64,000 nt of DNA, taken from assembly GCA_020025775.1 (NCBI GenBank), contig JAHHRN010000006.1, positions 83,418 to 147,417 on the forward strand, read 5' to 3'. Positions 8,298 to 17,322 of this stretch are shown here, piece by piece. Made by a program: the position numbers and the translations under genes. Under the pieces are notes generated by a model. The model ran no database searches. It was given only the letters and a program-made list of their open reading frames with translations, and was not told the DNA's origin. The stretch's first letter is position 1; each line of letters begins with the position of its first letter. The DNA is from Acutalibacter sp. Lineage in GTDB: Bacteria; Bacillota; Clostridia; Oscillospirales; Acutalibacteraceae.

Positions 8298-8795
8298 TTA
8301 CGCCTCCAATATCGTTTGTGCTAAATGATAGGTTTCTGCATCATAAAGCACCAAAAAAATCTCCATGTCGTTTTCTTTTAAAAATTCGATGATTTCTTTT
8401 GCCGCAATGCGAATCGCTTCGGCTTTCGGATAACCGTACACCCCTGCGGAAATAAGCGGAAAAGCGAGACTGTGAAACCCTTGTTCTTTTGCAAGGTGCA
8501 GAGAATTTCGGTAGGCAGAAGAGAGCAATTCTTCTTCGCCGCATTTGCCGTTTCGGTAAATGGGACCCACGGTGTGAATCACATATTTTGCCGGAAGTTT
8601 ATAGCCCTTTGTGAGCTTTGCTTCACCGGTTGCACAGCCGCCGAGTGTTTTACATTCCGCAAGAAGCTCACGCCCTGCCGCCGCATGAATCGCACCGTCT
8701 ACGCCGCCACCGCCGAGCAAAGTACAGTTCGCCGCATTGACAATGGCATCCACGGAAAGCTTCGTAATATCGCCCTTTAAAAGCTTAAAAGCCAT
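8298..8795 (-). CDS. Macrodomain protein, O-acetyl-ADP-ribose deacetylase type (YmdB-like)
   Basis: A 165-residue single macrodomain. It shows the family ligand motifs DAIVNAANCTLLGGGGVDGAIH near residues 16-37 (split here as VNAAN and GGGGVDGAIHAAAG), the KYVIHTVGP segment, and the SAGVYGYPKAEA loop. Members remove acetyl groups from O-acetyl-ADP-ribose or ADP-ribose from acidic residues. It is the first gene of a four-gene operon and starts after an AAAGGGGAT ribosome site. The link with the other three genes is not explained by a known pathway. Confidence 0.85.
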   Translation of the reverse strand: MAFKLLKGDITKLSVDAIVNAANCTLLGGGGVDGAIHAAAGRELLAECKTLGGCATGEAKLTKGYKLPAKYVIHTVGPIYRNGKCGEEELLSSAYRNSLHLAKEQGFHSLAFPLISAGVYGYPKAEAIRIAAKEIIEFLKENDMEIFLVLYDAETYHLAQTILEA

Positions 8796-8879
8796 AGCTT
8801 TATCCCCTTTCCTTTTTCTATCCAGTAGTGTAACAATATTTTTCTATTTCTGCAAGTCCTTTCGAAAAAGAAAAAAAGA

Positions 8880-8908
8880 TTGCATTTTGTGAAAAAGCCA
8901 TGTATAAT
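8880..8908 (+). promoter_or_regulatory. Promoter candidate for HAD phosphatase
   Basis: TTGCAT (8880-8885), 17-bp spacer, TATAAT (8903-8908). Confidence 0.55.
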
Positions 8909-8962
8909 TGAAAGGTCGTCAGATATTTTTTGTGCAGAAAGATAAGGAGGAAGGTAGAAGCC

Positions 8963-9622
8963 ATGATGGAAGGCGCTGTTTTTGACGTGGACGGCACACT
9001 TTTAGACTCCATTTACATTTGGGAAAATATCGCCGAGGGCTATCTTCTCGATTTGGGGATTCAGCCGAAGCCCGATTTGCAGGAGGTTTTTAAAACCCTC
9101 AGCTTAGAAGAAGCCGCAAACTATTACAGAGACGAATACGGTGTTCCCTTTTCTGTGGAAGAAATTATGGCGGATGTGAACCGAAAAATCGAAAAAGGCT
9201 ATTTTGAAGAGGTCAGCCTAAAACCGCACGTGCGAGAGTTTTTAGACTATTTAAAGGCACAAAACGTGCACATGGCGATTGCCACAGCAACGGATGATTA
9301 TCTCGTAAAGGCTGCACTAAAGCGCTGTGGCGTTTTAGAGTATTTTGAAGCCATTTATACCTGCACCATGGTAAACAGCGGCAAAAGCCGACCGGATGTT
9401 TACCGCGCGGCGCTCGAAGCCATTGGCACCGAAAAAGCAAAAACCGTAGTCTTTGAGGATGTGCTTTACACGGTGGAAACCGCCAAAAAGGACGGCTTTT
9501 TGACCTGTGCCGTGCGAGATGACCACGAGCCAAGGCAAACAGAAATGGCGGCACTTGCCGATTTTTATTTAACCGATTACGGCGATATAGAAGGCTTTTC
9601 GGCTTTCGCCCGCGCTGTATAA
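8963..9622 (+). CDS. HAD-family phosphatase (subfamily IA, beta-phosphoglucomutase-like)
   Basis: A 220-residue HAD hydrolase. Motif I is FDVDGTLLDS near the N-terminus, motif II lies in IATATDD, the lysine motif in GKSRPDVY, and motif III in VVFEDVLYTV. A helical cap sits between motifs I and II, as in phosphoglucomutase and sugar-phosphate phosphatases. The start is the ATG at 8963, after an AAGGAGGAAGG site. It is followed by the GH31 gene on the same strand, so a sugar phosphate is a reasonable substrate, but the exact one is unknown. Confidence 0.75.
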   Translation: MMEGAVFDVDGTLLDSIYIWENIAEGYLLDLGIQPKPDLQEVFKTLSLEEAANYYRDEYGVPFSVEEIMADVNRKIEKGYFEEVSLKPHVREFLDYLKAQNVHMAIATATDDYLVKAALKRCGVLEYFEAIYTCTMVNSGKSRPDVYRAALEAIGTEKAKTVVFEDVLYTVETAKKDGFLTCAVRDDHEPRQTEMAALADFYLTDYGDIEGFSAFARAV

Positions 9623-9748
9623 TATAATCTCCGAAGAATCCCAAAATCTCCCCTGTTTTCGAGAGATGCTTAAAAGAGAGGCAAAAGCTTCTCTTCAATA
9701 CATACTTTAAAAAATTTATTTTCATCATAGATTAAGGAGGATTTTCCA

Positions 9749-12139
9749 ATGGCACAGCTTTTTGACCACTTGATTGTAAAAACAGATGCAAAAGCGTTCG
9801 AGGGCAACACCTACACCGAAGCGCCGCTGCGTCTCACGGTGATCACCCCGCGGCTTTTACGCATTGAGGTATCCGCTTCGGGTCAATTTACGGATGCGCC
9901 GACACAGAGCTTTTTAAAACGAAATCTCGGTGAAGTCAGCTTCACCCACCAGCACAAGGGCAATTTGCTTTGCATCAACACGGGCAAGGTTTTATTTGCG
10001 GTGCATGCCCAAACCGGAGCACTCCAATATGTTGTGCTCAACGGCAAAAAAATCCACCCGAATCCGATGCACAACTTAAAGGGTACGGCGCGCACCTTGG
10101 ATGCTGCTTACGGTGCGGTTCCCTTAAAGGACGGCGTACTCTCCTCGGATGGTGTGGCAATTTTGGATGACAGCAATGCCTTGCTCTTAAAAAAGGACGG
10201 TACTTTGGAAAAACGTCCCGAAAAGCAAAAGGACAAATACATTTTCGCTTACGGCAAGGATTATATCGGCGCTTTGCAGGATTTTTACCGCATTACAGGC
10301 GAAGTACCGCTGATTCCGCGTTACAGCCTCGGCAACTGGTGGAGCCGCTACAAGGCCTACACGCAGGAAGAATATATCGACGTTATGCGTGCGTTTAAAG
10401 CCCATGACGTTCCACTGAGCGTGGCTACCATTGATATGGACTGGCACTGGGTAAATCTCAAGGATAAATTCGGTAAAGATAACTGCACCTCCGAGCGTGG
10501 CGGCACAAACGGCTGGACGGGTTATTCCTGGAACACCGATTTGTTCCCCGACCACTGTGCCTTTTTGGATTACCTCCACAAAGAGAAATTAAAAACCTCG
10601 GTCAACCTGCATCCGGCAGACGGCATCCGCTTTTTTGAAGATTGCTATGAGGAAACCGCCAAAGCCATGGGCATTGACCCGAATACAAAGGCACCCGTGC
10701 CCTTTGATATGACCGACCCGCAGTTTGTAAACACCTATTTTGAGAAGGTACATAGACCCTTGGAGGACGAGGGCGTAGACTTCTGGTGGATTGACTGGCA
10801 GCAGGGCACAAAGAGCCGCTTAGAGGGCTTAGACCCGCTTTGGCTTTTGAACCACTACCACACCTTAGACAGCGGCAGAAGCAATCGCCGTCCGCTCATT
10901 CTTTCCCGTTATGCAGAAATCGGCTCGCACCGCTATCCTTTAGGCTTTTCGGGCGACACCGTGATGAGCTGGCGTTCCTTAAACTTCCAGCCCTACTTCA
11001 CCGTAACTGCCTCCAACTGCGGCTATACTTGGTGGAGTCATGACATCGGCGGTCATATGCTGGGCGTACATGACGATGAATTATATGTGCGCTGGCTGCA
11101 ATTCGGTGTATTCTCGCCGATTATGCGCCTGCACTCCACCTCTCATGATTTATTCGGCAAAGAACCGTGGCGTTATTCCTACGAAGCAGAACATATTTCC
11201 GAGGATTACATGCGTCTGCGCCATCAGCTCGTTCCCTATCTTTACACCATGAACGCACGCACCCACAAAGAAGGCCGTGCGCTTTGCGAGCCGCTTTACT
11301 ATGAGTGCCCCAACGAAAAAGGCGCTTATGCTTGCAAAAACGGCTATAAATTCGGCACAGAGCTTTTGGTTTGCCCCGTTACCAGCAAAATGGACGCACA
11401 CACCAAAACCGCTATCACAAAGGTATATTTACCCAAGGGCAGATGGACAAATCTCTGCACAGGCCGCATTTATACCGGCGGTCAAACCGTACACGTCAGC
11501 TCCGAGTTGCATGAAAACGGCGTATTCTTAAAGGCCGGTGCGATTGTGCCCCTTTCTTTGGATAAGGGCAACGGCGTAGACAACCCCAAAAAGCTCGGCT
11601 TGCTTCTTTCGCGCGGTAACAACAGCTTCACCTTATATGAGGATGACGGCGAAACCAAGGCTTATGAAAACGGCGAAGTTTCCGAAACCGTATTCACCCT
11701 TTCCGAAAACGGCAACAGCTTGCATTTGAGCATCAGCGGCACAAAGGAAGCTTCCTATCTCCCGAAGAAGAGAAGCTACACCCTCTTCCTGCGCGATGTT
11801 CGTTCGGCAGAAAATCTCCACTGCACCGTAGACGGCAAGGAGATTTCAGCAAAAATGGAATCCACCGATTACGGTCTGACAGTCACCCTGCCGCAAATGG
11901 CGATCGATTCCAAAGTGGAAATCACCTTAGACGGCGTAAAGGCACTCGAGAACCCGCCTTACACAGAGGAAATCCTGCGTATCTTTACCAAATACAACTG
12001 CACGAATCTCACCAAAATGGCGGTTTACCAGAGCTTCAAGGCAGTCAAGAGCAAACAGACAGCTTTGGCCCTCGCTTACAAGCTGCCGCACACAGCACTG
12101 AGAGCAGAGCTTTTAGAGGTTCTGCACGATATGATGTAA
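9749..12139 (+). CDS. GH31 family glycoside hydrolase
   Basis: A 796-residue GH31 enzyme, without a signal peptide, so probably cytoplasmic. The family order is an N-terminal beta domain, a TIM barrel from about residue 190, and C-terminal beta domains. The nucleophile is D349 in FWWIDWQQG and the acid/base is D403 in LGFSGDTVMSW. The DWQQG form, instead of the DMNE of classical alpha-glucosidases, marks a separate GH31 subgroup, so the substrate may not be plain alpha-glucoside. A C-terminal extension of about 70 residues follows the usual end. The RBS is AAGGAGG. Confidence 0.85.
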   Translation: MAQLFDHLIVKTDAKAFEGNTYTEAPLRLTVITPRLLRIEVSASGQFTDAPTQSFLKRNLGEVSFTHQHKGNLLCINTGKVLFAVHAQTGALQYVVLNGKKIHPNPMHNLKGTARTLDAAYGAVPLKDGVLSSDGVAILDDSNALLLKKDGTLEKRPEKQKDKYIFAYGKDYIGALQDFYRITGEVPLIPRYSLGNWWSRYKAYTQEEYIDVMRAFKAHDVPLSVATIDMDWHWVNLKDKFGKDNCTSERGGTNGWTGYSWNTDLFPDHCAFLDYLHKEKLKTSVNLHPADGIRFFEDCYEETAKAMGIDPNTKAPVPFDMTDPQFVNTYFEKVHRPLEDEGVDFWWIDWQQGTKSRLEGLDPLWLLNHYHTLDSGRSNRRPLILSRYAEIGSHRYPLGFSGDTVMSWRSLNFQPYFTVTASNCGYTWWSHDIGGHMLGVHDDELYVRWLQFGVFSPIMRLHSTSHDLFGKEPWRYSYEAEHISEDYMRLRHQLVPYLYTMNARTHKEGRALCEPLYYECPNEKGAYACKNGYKFGTELLVCPVTSKMDAHTKTAITKVYLPKGRWTNLCTGRIYTGGQTVHVSSELHENGVFLKAGAIVPLSLDKGNGVDNPKKLGLLLSRGNNSFTLYEDDGETKAYENGEVSETVFTLSENGNSLHLSISGTKEASYLPKKRSYTLFLRDVRSAENLHCTVDGKEISAKMESTDYGLTVTLPQMAIDSKVEITLDGVKALENPPYTEEILRIFTKYNCTNLTKMAVYQSFKAVKSKQTALALAYKLPHTALRAELLEVLHDMM

Positions 12140-12152
12140 TTTTAAAGCAAAA

Positions 12153-12188
12153 AAATCCCTCTCTCACACTCGAGAGAGGGATTTTTTT
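12153..12188. terminator. Bidirectional terminator between GH31 and sialidase genes
   Basis: TCCCTCTCTC (12156-12165) pairs with GAGAGAGGGA (12172-12181), flanked by A-run and T-run. Confidence 0.85.
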
Positions 12189-12196
12189 GCTTTATT

Positions 12197-13702
12197 TTAT
12201 TTAGAAAGGTCTACTCTAAAGAGACGAAGCTCATCGTTATATTCAACCTTGCCGATTTCAGCAATGATATAATACATGCCGTCCTCGGAAATATCGCCTA
12301 TCGCATAGCCACTTGCGCCCGCATAAAGCTGTGTGGTCCTAAAGCTTTCGCCCTTATCCTCGGAAACAGCATAAGAAAGATTCGCACGTACCTTGTAGCT
12401 ATCGGCATAAGCACAGTAAACTTTGCCGTCATAGCAGGCAACAGAAGACTGCACCGACGGGGTGCGAAGTTCACTTTCATAAGCAGGCTTTACAAAGGTT
12501 TCACCGCTATCATTAGAATAGGCAAATCTTAAATGTCCGTTTCGCGGGAAGGAAGCCATACTGCCGCTGCGAAATACCATGAAAAGCTCGTTATCCGAAA
12601 GAAGGTCCAAATCCGCTTCGGCACCATCCGCAGTAAGCGCACCAAGCGTAAATGTACCGTTTTTCGCATTCAAAACCGCATTGCCCTCTTTACAGCGAAT
12701 CGGGAAAGCAAAGCTACCGTCCGGAAGGCATACACCCTTTGCAGGCCCTATACCAATAGCCATATGTAGTTTTTCCGTCACGTTGACGATATGCTCTTTA
12801 TCCCAGTCTATAGCACCGTTTTCGAGGAGCTTGCCTTCCATATAATAGGAAGTTAGGCGATAATTTTCGGAGGCTTTTCCCGCCGAAAAAAGCACCCCTA
12901 TCGTTCTTGTTTCGGGATTATAAGCCGGTGTGGGGTCGGCGATTCTGCCTACTTCGCCAAGGAAATCCTGCGGTTTTAAGGCAACACGAATCTCGGAAAA
13001 GCTTTCTGCACCGTCTAAAGAAATTTTATAAACCATTTCGCTGTCGCTCATGTCTTTGGCGGTGTTACATCTGGCTTCGGCAAAAACCATCACGGCATCC
13101 TTGCCGTTTTCGCCCTCGTTTTCTAATAAAAGCAAGGTTGGAATGCGGTAGGTCGAATACTCGCCCTCCCCTTTTGCAAAAACAACTTTTGTATAAACAT
13201 CTTCGTTAAATTTCGCATAATCCTGCGTTTTTGCCCAAAAAACATTGATAAGGAAAATGCCTAAGAAAGCAACCGCCACGAGGCTCAATGCCTTGGTGTT
13301 GGTCTTTTTGAAAAGTTCTAAAACCGTTGCCACTCCATAAGTGAATAGGAAAAGCGCAAAGCAAATGATAGGCGGTGCAAAAATTGAAAACGGCTGGAAG
13401 TGGTCGACAATCAGCTGAAAAACAAGCACATAAATCCCTAAAAGGAGTGCTAAACCTGCGCTCACGGTGTTTAAGATTTTGGTTTTCTTTTCGTTTTCAC
13501 GCTTTGTCAAAAACGCATAAACCACCGCACCCGTCATAAGAAGTAAAAACACCACAAAGAATGCCACAGTAAGCGGAAAATGATTGAATAATTCCTGATT
13601 AATATAAAGGTAAATGCTGCTACCTACCCAAGCGGACAAAACCGCCACAACAAGGCAGATTTTTTCAAAAAGATTTAAAGCAAACTCCCTTTTTGTTTTC
13701 AT
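12197..13702 (-). CDS. Membrane-anchored sialidase (GH33-like)
   Basis: A 501-residue protein with about five N-terminal transmembrane helices (residues 10-165) followed by a sialidase beta-propeller. The propeller starts with the arginine motif YRIPTLLLL, then VFAEARC and a SDSEM segment, and shows Asp-box-like repeats SLDGAESFSE, SNDSGETFVK and SEDKGESFRT. An odd number of helices and an N-terminus of MKTKREF would place the propeller outside. The ATG at 13702 is chosen for its AGGGG site; the longer frame overlaps the GH3 gene. It should release sialic acid for the nan genes. Family members without the membrane domain are normally secreted. Confidence 0.8.
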   Translation of the reverse strand: MKTKREFALNLFEKICLVVAVLSAWVGSSIYLYINQELFNHFPLTVAFFVVFLLLMTGAVVYAFLTKRENEKKTKILNTVSAGLALLLGIYVLVFQLIVDHFQPFSIFAPPIICFALFLFTYGVATVLELFKKTNTKALSLVAVAFLGIFLINVFWAKTQDYAKFNEDVYTKVVFAKGEGEYSTYRIPTLLLLENEGENGKDAVMVFAEARCNTAKDMSDSEMVYKISLDGAESFSEIRVALKPQDFLGEVGRIADPTPAYNPETRTIGVLFSAGKASENYRLTSYYMEGKLLENGAIDWDKEHIVNVTEKLHMAIGIGPAKGVCLPDGSFAFPIRCKEGNAVLNAKNGTFTLGALTADGAEADLDLLSDNELFMVFRSGSMASFPRNGHLRFAYSNDSGETFVKPAYESELRTPSVQSSVACYDGKVYCAYADSYKVRANLSYAVSEDKGESFRTTQLYAGASGYAIGDISEDGMYYIIAEIGKVEYNDELRLFRVDLSK

Positions 13703-13767
13703 CGTTTCCCCTACTTTCAAAAAGCACCCGTCATTACGCCGAGTGCTTTTTTCTTTCTCTTTTAAAT

Positions 13768-16200
13768 TTATTTCTCGAGATAGTGCATGCAAAGGGTTAA
13801 TACGTGCTTTGCAACATACTGCATTTCACCGAGGGTGATGCCCTCCGGCTTGCCGTAGGTCTTTAAAAGTGTACCGTCAGGCTTATGCGGGCCAACACGC
13901 TTGCCGCCGGGCATTAACACGTCAACAGTGGCTCTAACACGGTAGCCGTTATCGCAAATCTGCGGGAATTCCGGAGACTTCTTATAACGCATCCACCAGT
14001 CGGTCATAACCATGCCTTCAAAGCCCCATTCGTTTCTGAGGATTCGCTCGCAAAGCTCGTAGTTATAATGACCCCAAACGCTGTTGATGCGGTTGTAGGA
14101 GGTCATTAAGGTGTTCGGCTTCGCGGTCTTTACGCAGATTTCAAAGCCCTTTAAGTAGATTTCGCGAAGTGCTCGTTCGGAAACTCTGGCATCATTGTAA
14201 AGACGGTTGTATTCCTGGTTGTTACAAGCAAAGTGCTTCGGACAAGCGGACTGACCGGATTTCTGAACGCCCTTAACAGTTGCCGCAGCCATAAAGCCGG
14301 AAACGACCGGATCTTCGGAGAAGTATTCAAAGTTTCTGCCGCAAAGCGGATTTCTGTGAATGTTCATACCGGGAGCTAAGAGAATGTCACTGCCCTTTTC
14401 TTTCATTTCTGCACCCATAGCGGTGTAAACTTCTTCGACCAAAGCCTTATCAAAGGAGGTTGCAAAGAGAGAACCAATCGGGATGAGGGAGCAGTAAGAA
14501 AGCAAACGGATACCGGAAGGACCGTCTGTGGTGGTGACTGCCGGAACGCCCTTATTTCTAAGGCTTTCGAGCACACCGCCGAGTGCACCGGCATTACCCT
14601 TTGCACCGAGAGCGCTGTCCATAACGTAGTCGCCACGGGAAATAGCTTCCAATTCCTCTAAGGAAAGCTGGGCAACGAACTCGTCTAAGGTAACCTTGCC
14701 GTCTTTTACATCCTGTAACTTATAGCCCTTGTCGCCGGTCTGTGCAATATCTTCCGGCAGGTTTTCTAAGATGATTTTCTTTAAGTCATATTCACGAGCC
14801 TTGCAGGGTTCTTCACTCATTTCGCCGCCGGCATTCACAAGTCTCGGGAAGCTCTCAAGCGGAGCCGCCGCCTGCTTTAACTGCTCGCAGAGAACGGTTT
14901 CTTCCTGTGCGTAGCTGTATACCTTTTCGGCAGAACGAACATCAGTGCCGAGATAGAAAGCATATTCGCCTGCTTCCATGACATAAGCAAATTTATAGCC
15001 GGATTTACCGCAATCATCGTAAGAAGCTAAAAATTCGTTCGGTACGAATACGGTAAGTGTTTCGCTCTCGCCGGGCTGGAGCTCTTTGGTCTTTTCGAAG
15101 CCGACAAGCTCTCTTGCAGGGTTGCCCAAAGTGCCGCAGGGTTTCTGGAGATAAACCTCTGCTACTTCTTTACCGCTTCTGTCACCGATATTTTTCACGG
15201 TGCAAACGAAGTCGATACCGTTTTCCTTTTGCTCCGCCTTTACGAAATCCATTTGGAATTTGGTATAGGAAAGACCGAAACCGAAGGGATAAAGTACGGC
15301 ATCCTTCTTGAAGGTTTCAAAGTAACGATAGCCGACATAAATATCTTCGTGATATTCGTTGTAAGCCTTATTGCCGAAATAGTTGGCGGTCGGATAATCC
15401 TCGTAACGCTTTGCAACGGTGTCGGCAAGCTTACCGGAGGGATTTACCTTACCGCAAAGAAGGTCGGCAACTGCATTGCCGCTTTCCATGCCGCCCTGCC
15501 AAACGAGAAGCACAGCGCCGATTTTGTCGCCGTATTTCTGAACCCAAGAAAGGTCAATCATACTGCCGATATTTAAAAGCACAGTAACGCTCTTAAAATG
15601 CTTGGTTAAAAGGTCTAAGCTGTTGGTTTCAGCATCGGTTAAATAGAAGCTGCCTTTTTGAAGGGCGTTTTCTCTGTCTTCACCCGAAGAACGGCCAATC
15701 GCATAAACGGCGGTTTGGCTCTTTTCGGCTGCCTTCTTGACGATTTCCTCGGTCAAGGGCATATCGGGGTAAAATCTGGGCCAGTGACCCCAGAAGCCGT
15801 GGTCAATCGGATTTTCTTCCATCCAATCAGCATAGGTCTTGGCAAGCTCTTCGTTTACCGTTACAACGCCGCTGTTTCGAAGACCCTCTAAGGGAGAAAC
15901 ACCGTAAGGCTTTTTAACGTCGCCGCCGGAACCATAGCCGGTGAAGAACCAATCGGTCTGCAAGCGGGAGAAAAAGGAAACACACTCCCCCTCTTTATAG
16001 GGCAAAACACCTGTGTTCTTTAAAAGAACCGCACCCTCAGCAGCCGCACGACGTAAAAGTTCGGGCATGCCTTCTGTAATGGTCACTTCGCCGAGTGCCG
16101 CTTCGGCTTCCTTCTGAGAAACGCCGCTGACGAATTTCGTGCCCACGTTAATGAAGAAATTGACAACTTTGTTGACAGCTTTTCTTGTTGTTTTGTTCAT
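13768..16200 (-). CDS. Circularly permuted GH3 beta-glucosidase
   Basis: An 810-residue GH3 enzyme with domain order reversed relative to classical family members. The alpha/beta sandwich comes first (LLRRAAAEGAVLLKNTGVLP near residue 50), then a fibronectin-III-like domain, and the TIM barrel last. The barrel carries TTDGPSGIRLL, the KHFACNNQE substrate motif, and the nucleophile D734 in VMTDWW. This arrangement is known from Ruminococcus albus and Butyrivibrio enzymes. The start at 16200 follows a GGAG site. No signal peptide is seen, so the enzyme is probably cytoplasmic and acts on imported beta-glucosides. It precedes the sialidase on the same strand by 65 bp. Confidence 0.85.
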   Translation of the reverse strand: MNKTTRKAVNKVVNFFINVGTKFVSGVSQKEAEAALGEVTITEGMPELLRRAAAEGAVLLKNTGVLPYKEGECVSFFSRLQTDWFFTGYGSGGDVKKPYGVSPLEGLRNSGVVTVNEELAKTYADWMEENPIDHGFWGHWPRFYPDMPLTEEIVKKAAEKSQTAVYAIGRSSGEDRENALQKGSFYLTDAETNSLDLLTKHFKSVTVLLNIGSMIDLSWVQKYGDKIGAVLLVWQGGMESGNAVADLLCGKVNPSGKLADTVAKRYEDYPTANYFGNKAYNEYHEDIYVGYRYFETFKKDAVLYPFGFGLSYTKFQMDFVKAEQKENGIDFVCTVKNIGDRSGKEVAEVYLQKPCGTLGNPARELVGFEKTKELQPGESETLTVFVPNEFLASYDDCGKSGYKFAYVMEAGEYAFYLGTDVRSAEKVYSYAQEETVLCEQLKQAAAPLESFPRLVNAGGEMSEEPCKAREYDLKKIILENLPEDIAQTGDKGYKLQDVKDGKVTLDEFVAQLSLEELEAISRGDYVMDSALGAKGNAGALGGVLESLRNKGVPAVTTTDGPSGIRLLSYCSLIPIGSLFATSFDKALVEEVYTAMGAEMKEKGSDILLAPGMNIHRNPLCGRNFEYFSEDPVVSGFMAAATVKGVQKSGQSACPKHFACNNQEYNRLYNDARVSERALREIYLKGFEICVKTAKPNTLMTSYNRINSVWGHYNYELCERILRNEWGFEGMVMTDWWMRYKKSPEFPQICDNGYRVRATVDVLMPGGKRVGPHKPDGTLLKTYGKPEGITLGEMQYVAKHVLTLCMHYLEK

Positions 16201-16247
16201 AAAAAGCTCCTTTTTTGTTTTATTTAAAACTTTTCGCACTGTATTGT

Positions 16248-16276
16248 ATTGTAACACAGCAGCCCTATAAAGTAAA
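16248..16276 (-). promoter_or_regulatory. Promoter candidate for GH3-sialidase operon
   Basis: Reverse strand TTTACT (16271-16276), 17-bp spacer, TACAAT (16248-16253), with a second TACAAT just downstream. Confidence 0.45.
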
Positions 16277-16310
16277 GAAAAATCGCAAAGCGCAAAGGGA
16301 ATTTGGATAT

Positions 16311-16352
16311 AAAAAAAACAAACAGCACTAAAAAATAAAGCACTGCTTGTTT
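16311..16352 (-). terminator. Terminator of PadR/membrane/secreted operon
   Basis: A 13-bp stem with wobble pairs (16316-16328 with 16340-16352), followed on the reverse strand by a run of U. Confidence 0.6.
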
Positions 16353-16403
16353 TACTTTAAATATTCGCTTTTTACGTTGGTGCTAAAAGGTTTTTGTTAC
16401 AAA

Positions 16404-16886
16404 TTAAAGAAGATTACCGTTTGTATTGCAAGTTAAAATAATGGTATCGCTCTCTGTCTGTGTGCAAATGCCAAGATGATAACGTTTCATGGTGTAGGCG
16501 CCTTTTGCTTGGTTGCCTCTGCGAGTCGGAGACATATTCGTTGCTTTCCATTTTCCGATATAAACAGTATATTCCATGTGGCAAGCTGTGCAAGTTGCAG
16601 AAGTGCCTGTATAGGTAAAATCACCATATAATTTAATCTCCCATACAGCTCTGCCGTCTTTTTCACGAAGTGTTGCTGTTTTACAACCGCTTTTTGTTCC
16701 ACCCTGTCGAGCCATAGTTTCTATTTCACTCAAAACAGTGGTTAAAGTACAACCATCTTCAAGGGTTTCTACCGTGGTTGAAATCACTTTTTCTTCGCCT
16801 GCTCTTGGAGCAGCTGCGAAGCTTGGAATTAAACAAATACTACTAACTAAAACAGCTGTTAAAAAAAAGCTGATGATTTTTTTCAT
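16404..16886 (-). CDS. Secreted protein of unknown function, PadR-linked module
   Basis: A 160-residue protein with a clear signal peptide (MKKIISFFLTAVLVSS, cleavage after SFAAA). The mature part is beta-rich: GGTKSGCKTATLREKDGRAVWEIKL is split here as a SGCKTATL strand and AVWEIKLYGDFTY strand, then ATCTACHMEY and a C-terminal ICTQTESDTIILTC. Five Cys in the mature part may form disulfides. It resembles small secreted Bacillota proteins encoded beside PadR and HAAS-type membrane proteins, none characterised. It is the last gene of this three-gene operon, 7 bp after the membrane gene. Confidence 0.7.
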   Translation of the reverse strand: MKKIISFFLTAVLVSSICLIPSFAAAPRAGEEKVISTTVETLEDGCTLTTVLSEIETMARQGGTKSGCKTATLREKDGRAVWEIKLYGDFTYTGTSATCTACHMEYTVYIGKWKATNMSPTRRGNQAKGAYTMKRYHLGICTQTESDTIILTCNTNGNLL

Positions 16887-16893
16887 TATTATA

Positions 16894-17307
16894 TTATCTC
16901 CCTATAGTTTCATTGCTATGTTGAAATTCTGTTTGTTGCGTTTCTTCTATGATATGCGTCAGTACATTCTGTTTTTCAGAATGTACGTCTTCTATAGCAT
17001 ACAGCAAACCTGCAAGCACCATGCAAAGAGCGACAATTAAAGCCGTTAAAATTGTTTTTGTACAACGAAGCCCTTTACTAATTTTTCGAATATCGGCAAA
17101 TTCAAAGAAAGAACGTGCCACTTCTTCTGCTGTACCAAACTGTGCATAAATTGTTTCCATATCCGAAACTTTATTTTCTTCAATAAAGTTAAACAGTTCG
17201 TTGTCAAAATCTTTCATAAATGCTTTGGCAATCGAATTCTTGCAAAGCAAAAGATGTTTAATTTCTCGCCTGTATCGCTTAATTTCGCTGTTAAACTGTC
17301 TATCCAT
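16894..17307 (-). CDS. HAAS/DUF1700-like membrane protein (DUF6120-type)
   Basis: A 137-residue protein with a cytoplasmic helical N-terminal domain (residues 1-75, with the characteristic MDFDNELFNFIEE-like and QFGTAEEVARSF segments), one membrane helix (TILTALIVALCMVLAGLLYA) and a short outer tail. The QFGTAEEVA segment matches the helical domain of HAAS/DUF1700 proteins, which sit beside PadR regulators and are thought to relay membrane signals. It lies 15 bp after the PadR gene and 7 bp before the secreted protein gene. The precise DUF label is from memory and uncertain. Confidence 0.65.
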   Translation of the reverse strand: MDRQFNSEIKRYRREIKHLLLCKNSIAKAFMKDFDNELFNFIEENKVSDMETIYAQFGTAEEVARSFFEFADIRKISKGLRCTKTILTALIVALCMVLAGLLYAIEDVHSEKQNVLTHIIEETQQTEFQHSNETIGR

Positions 17308-17322
17308 CCTATACCCGCCCTA

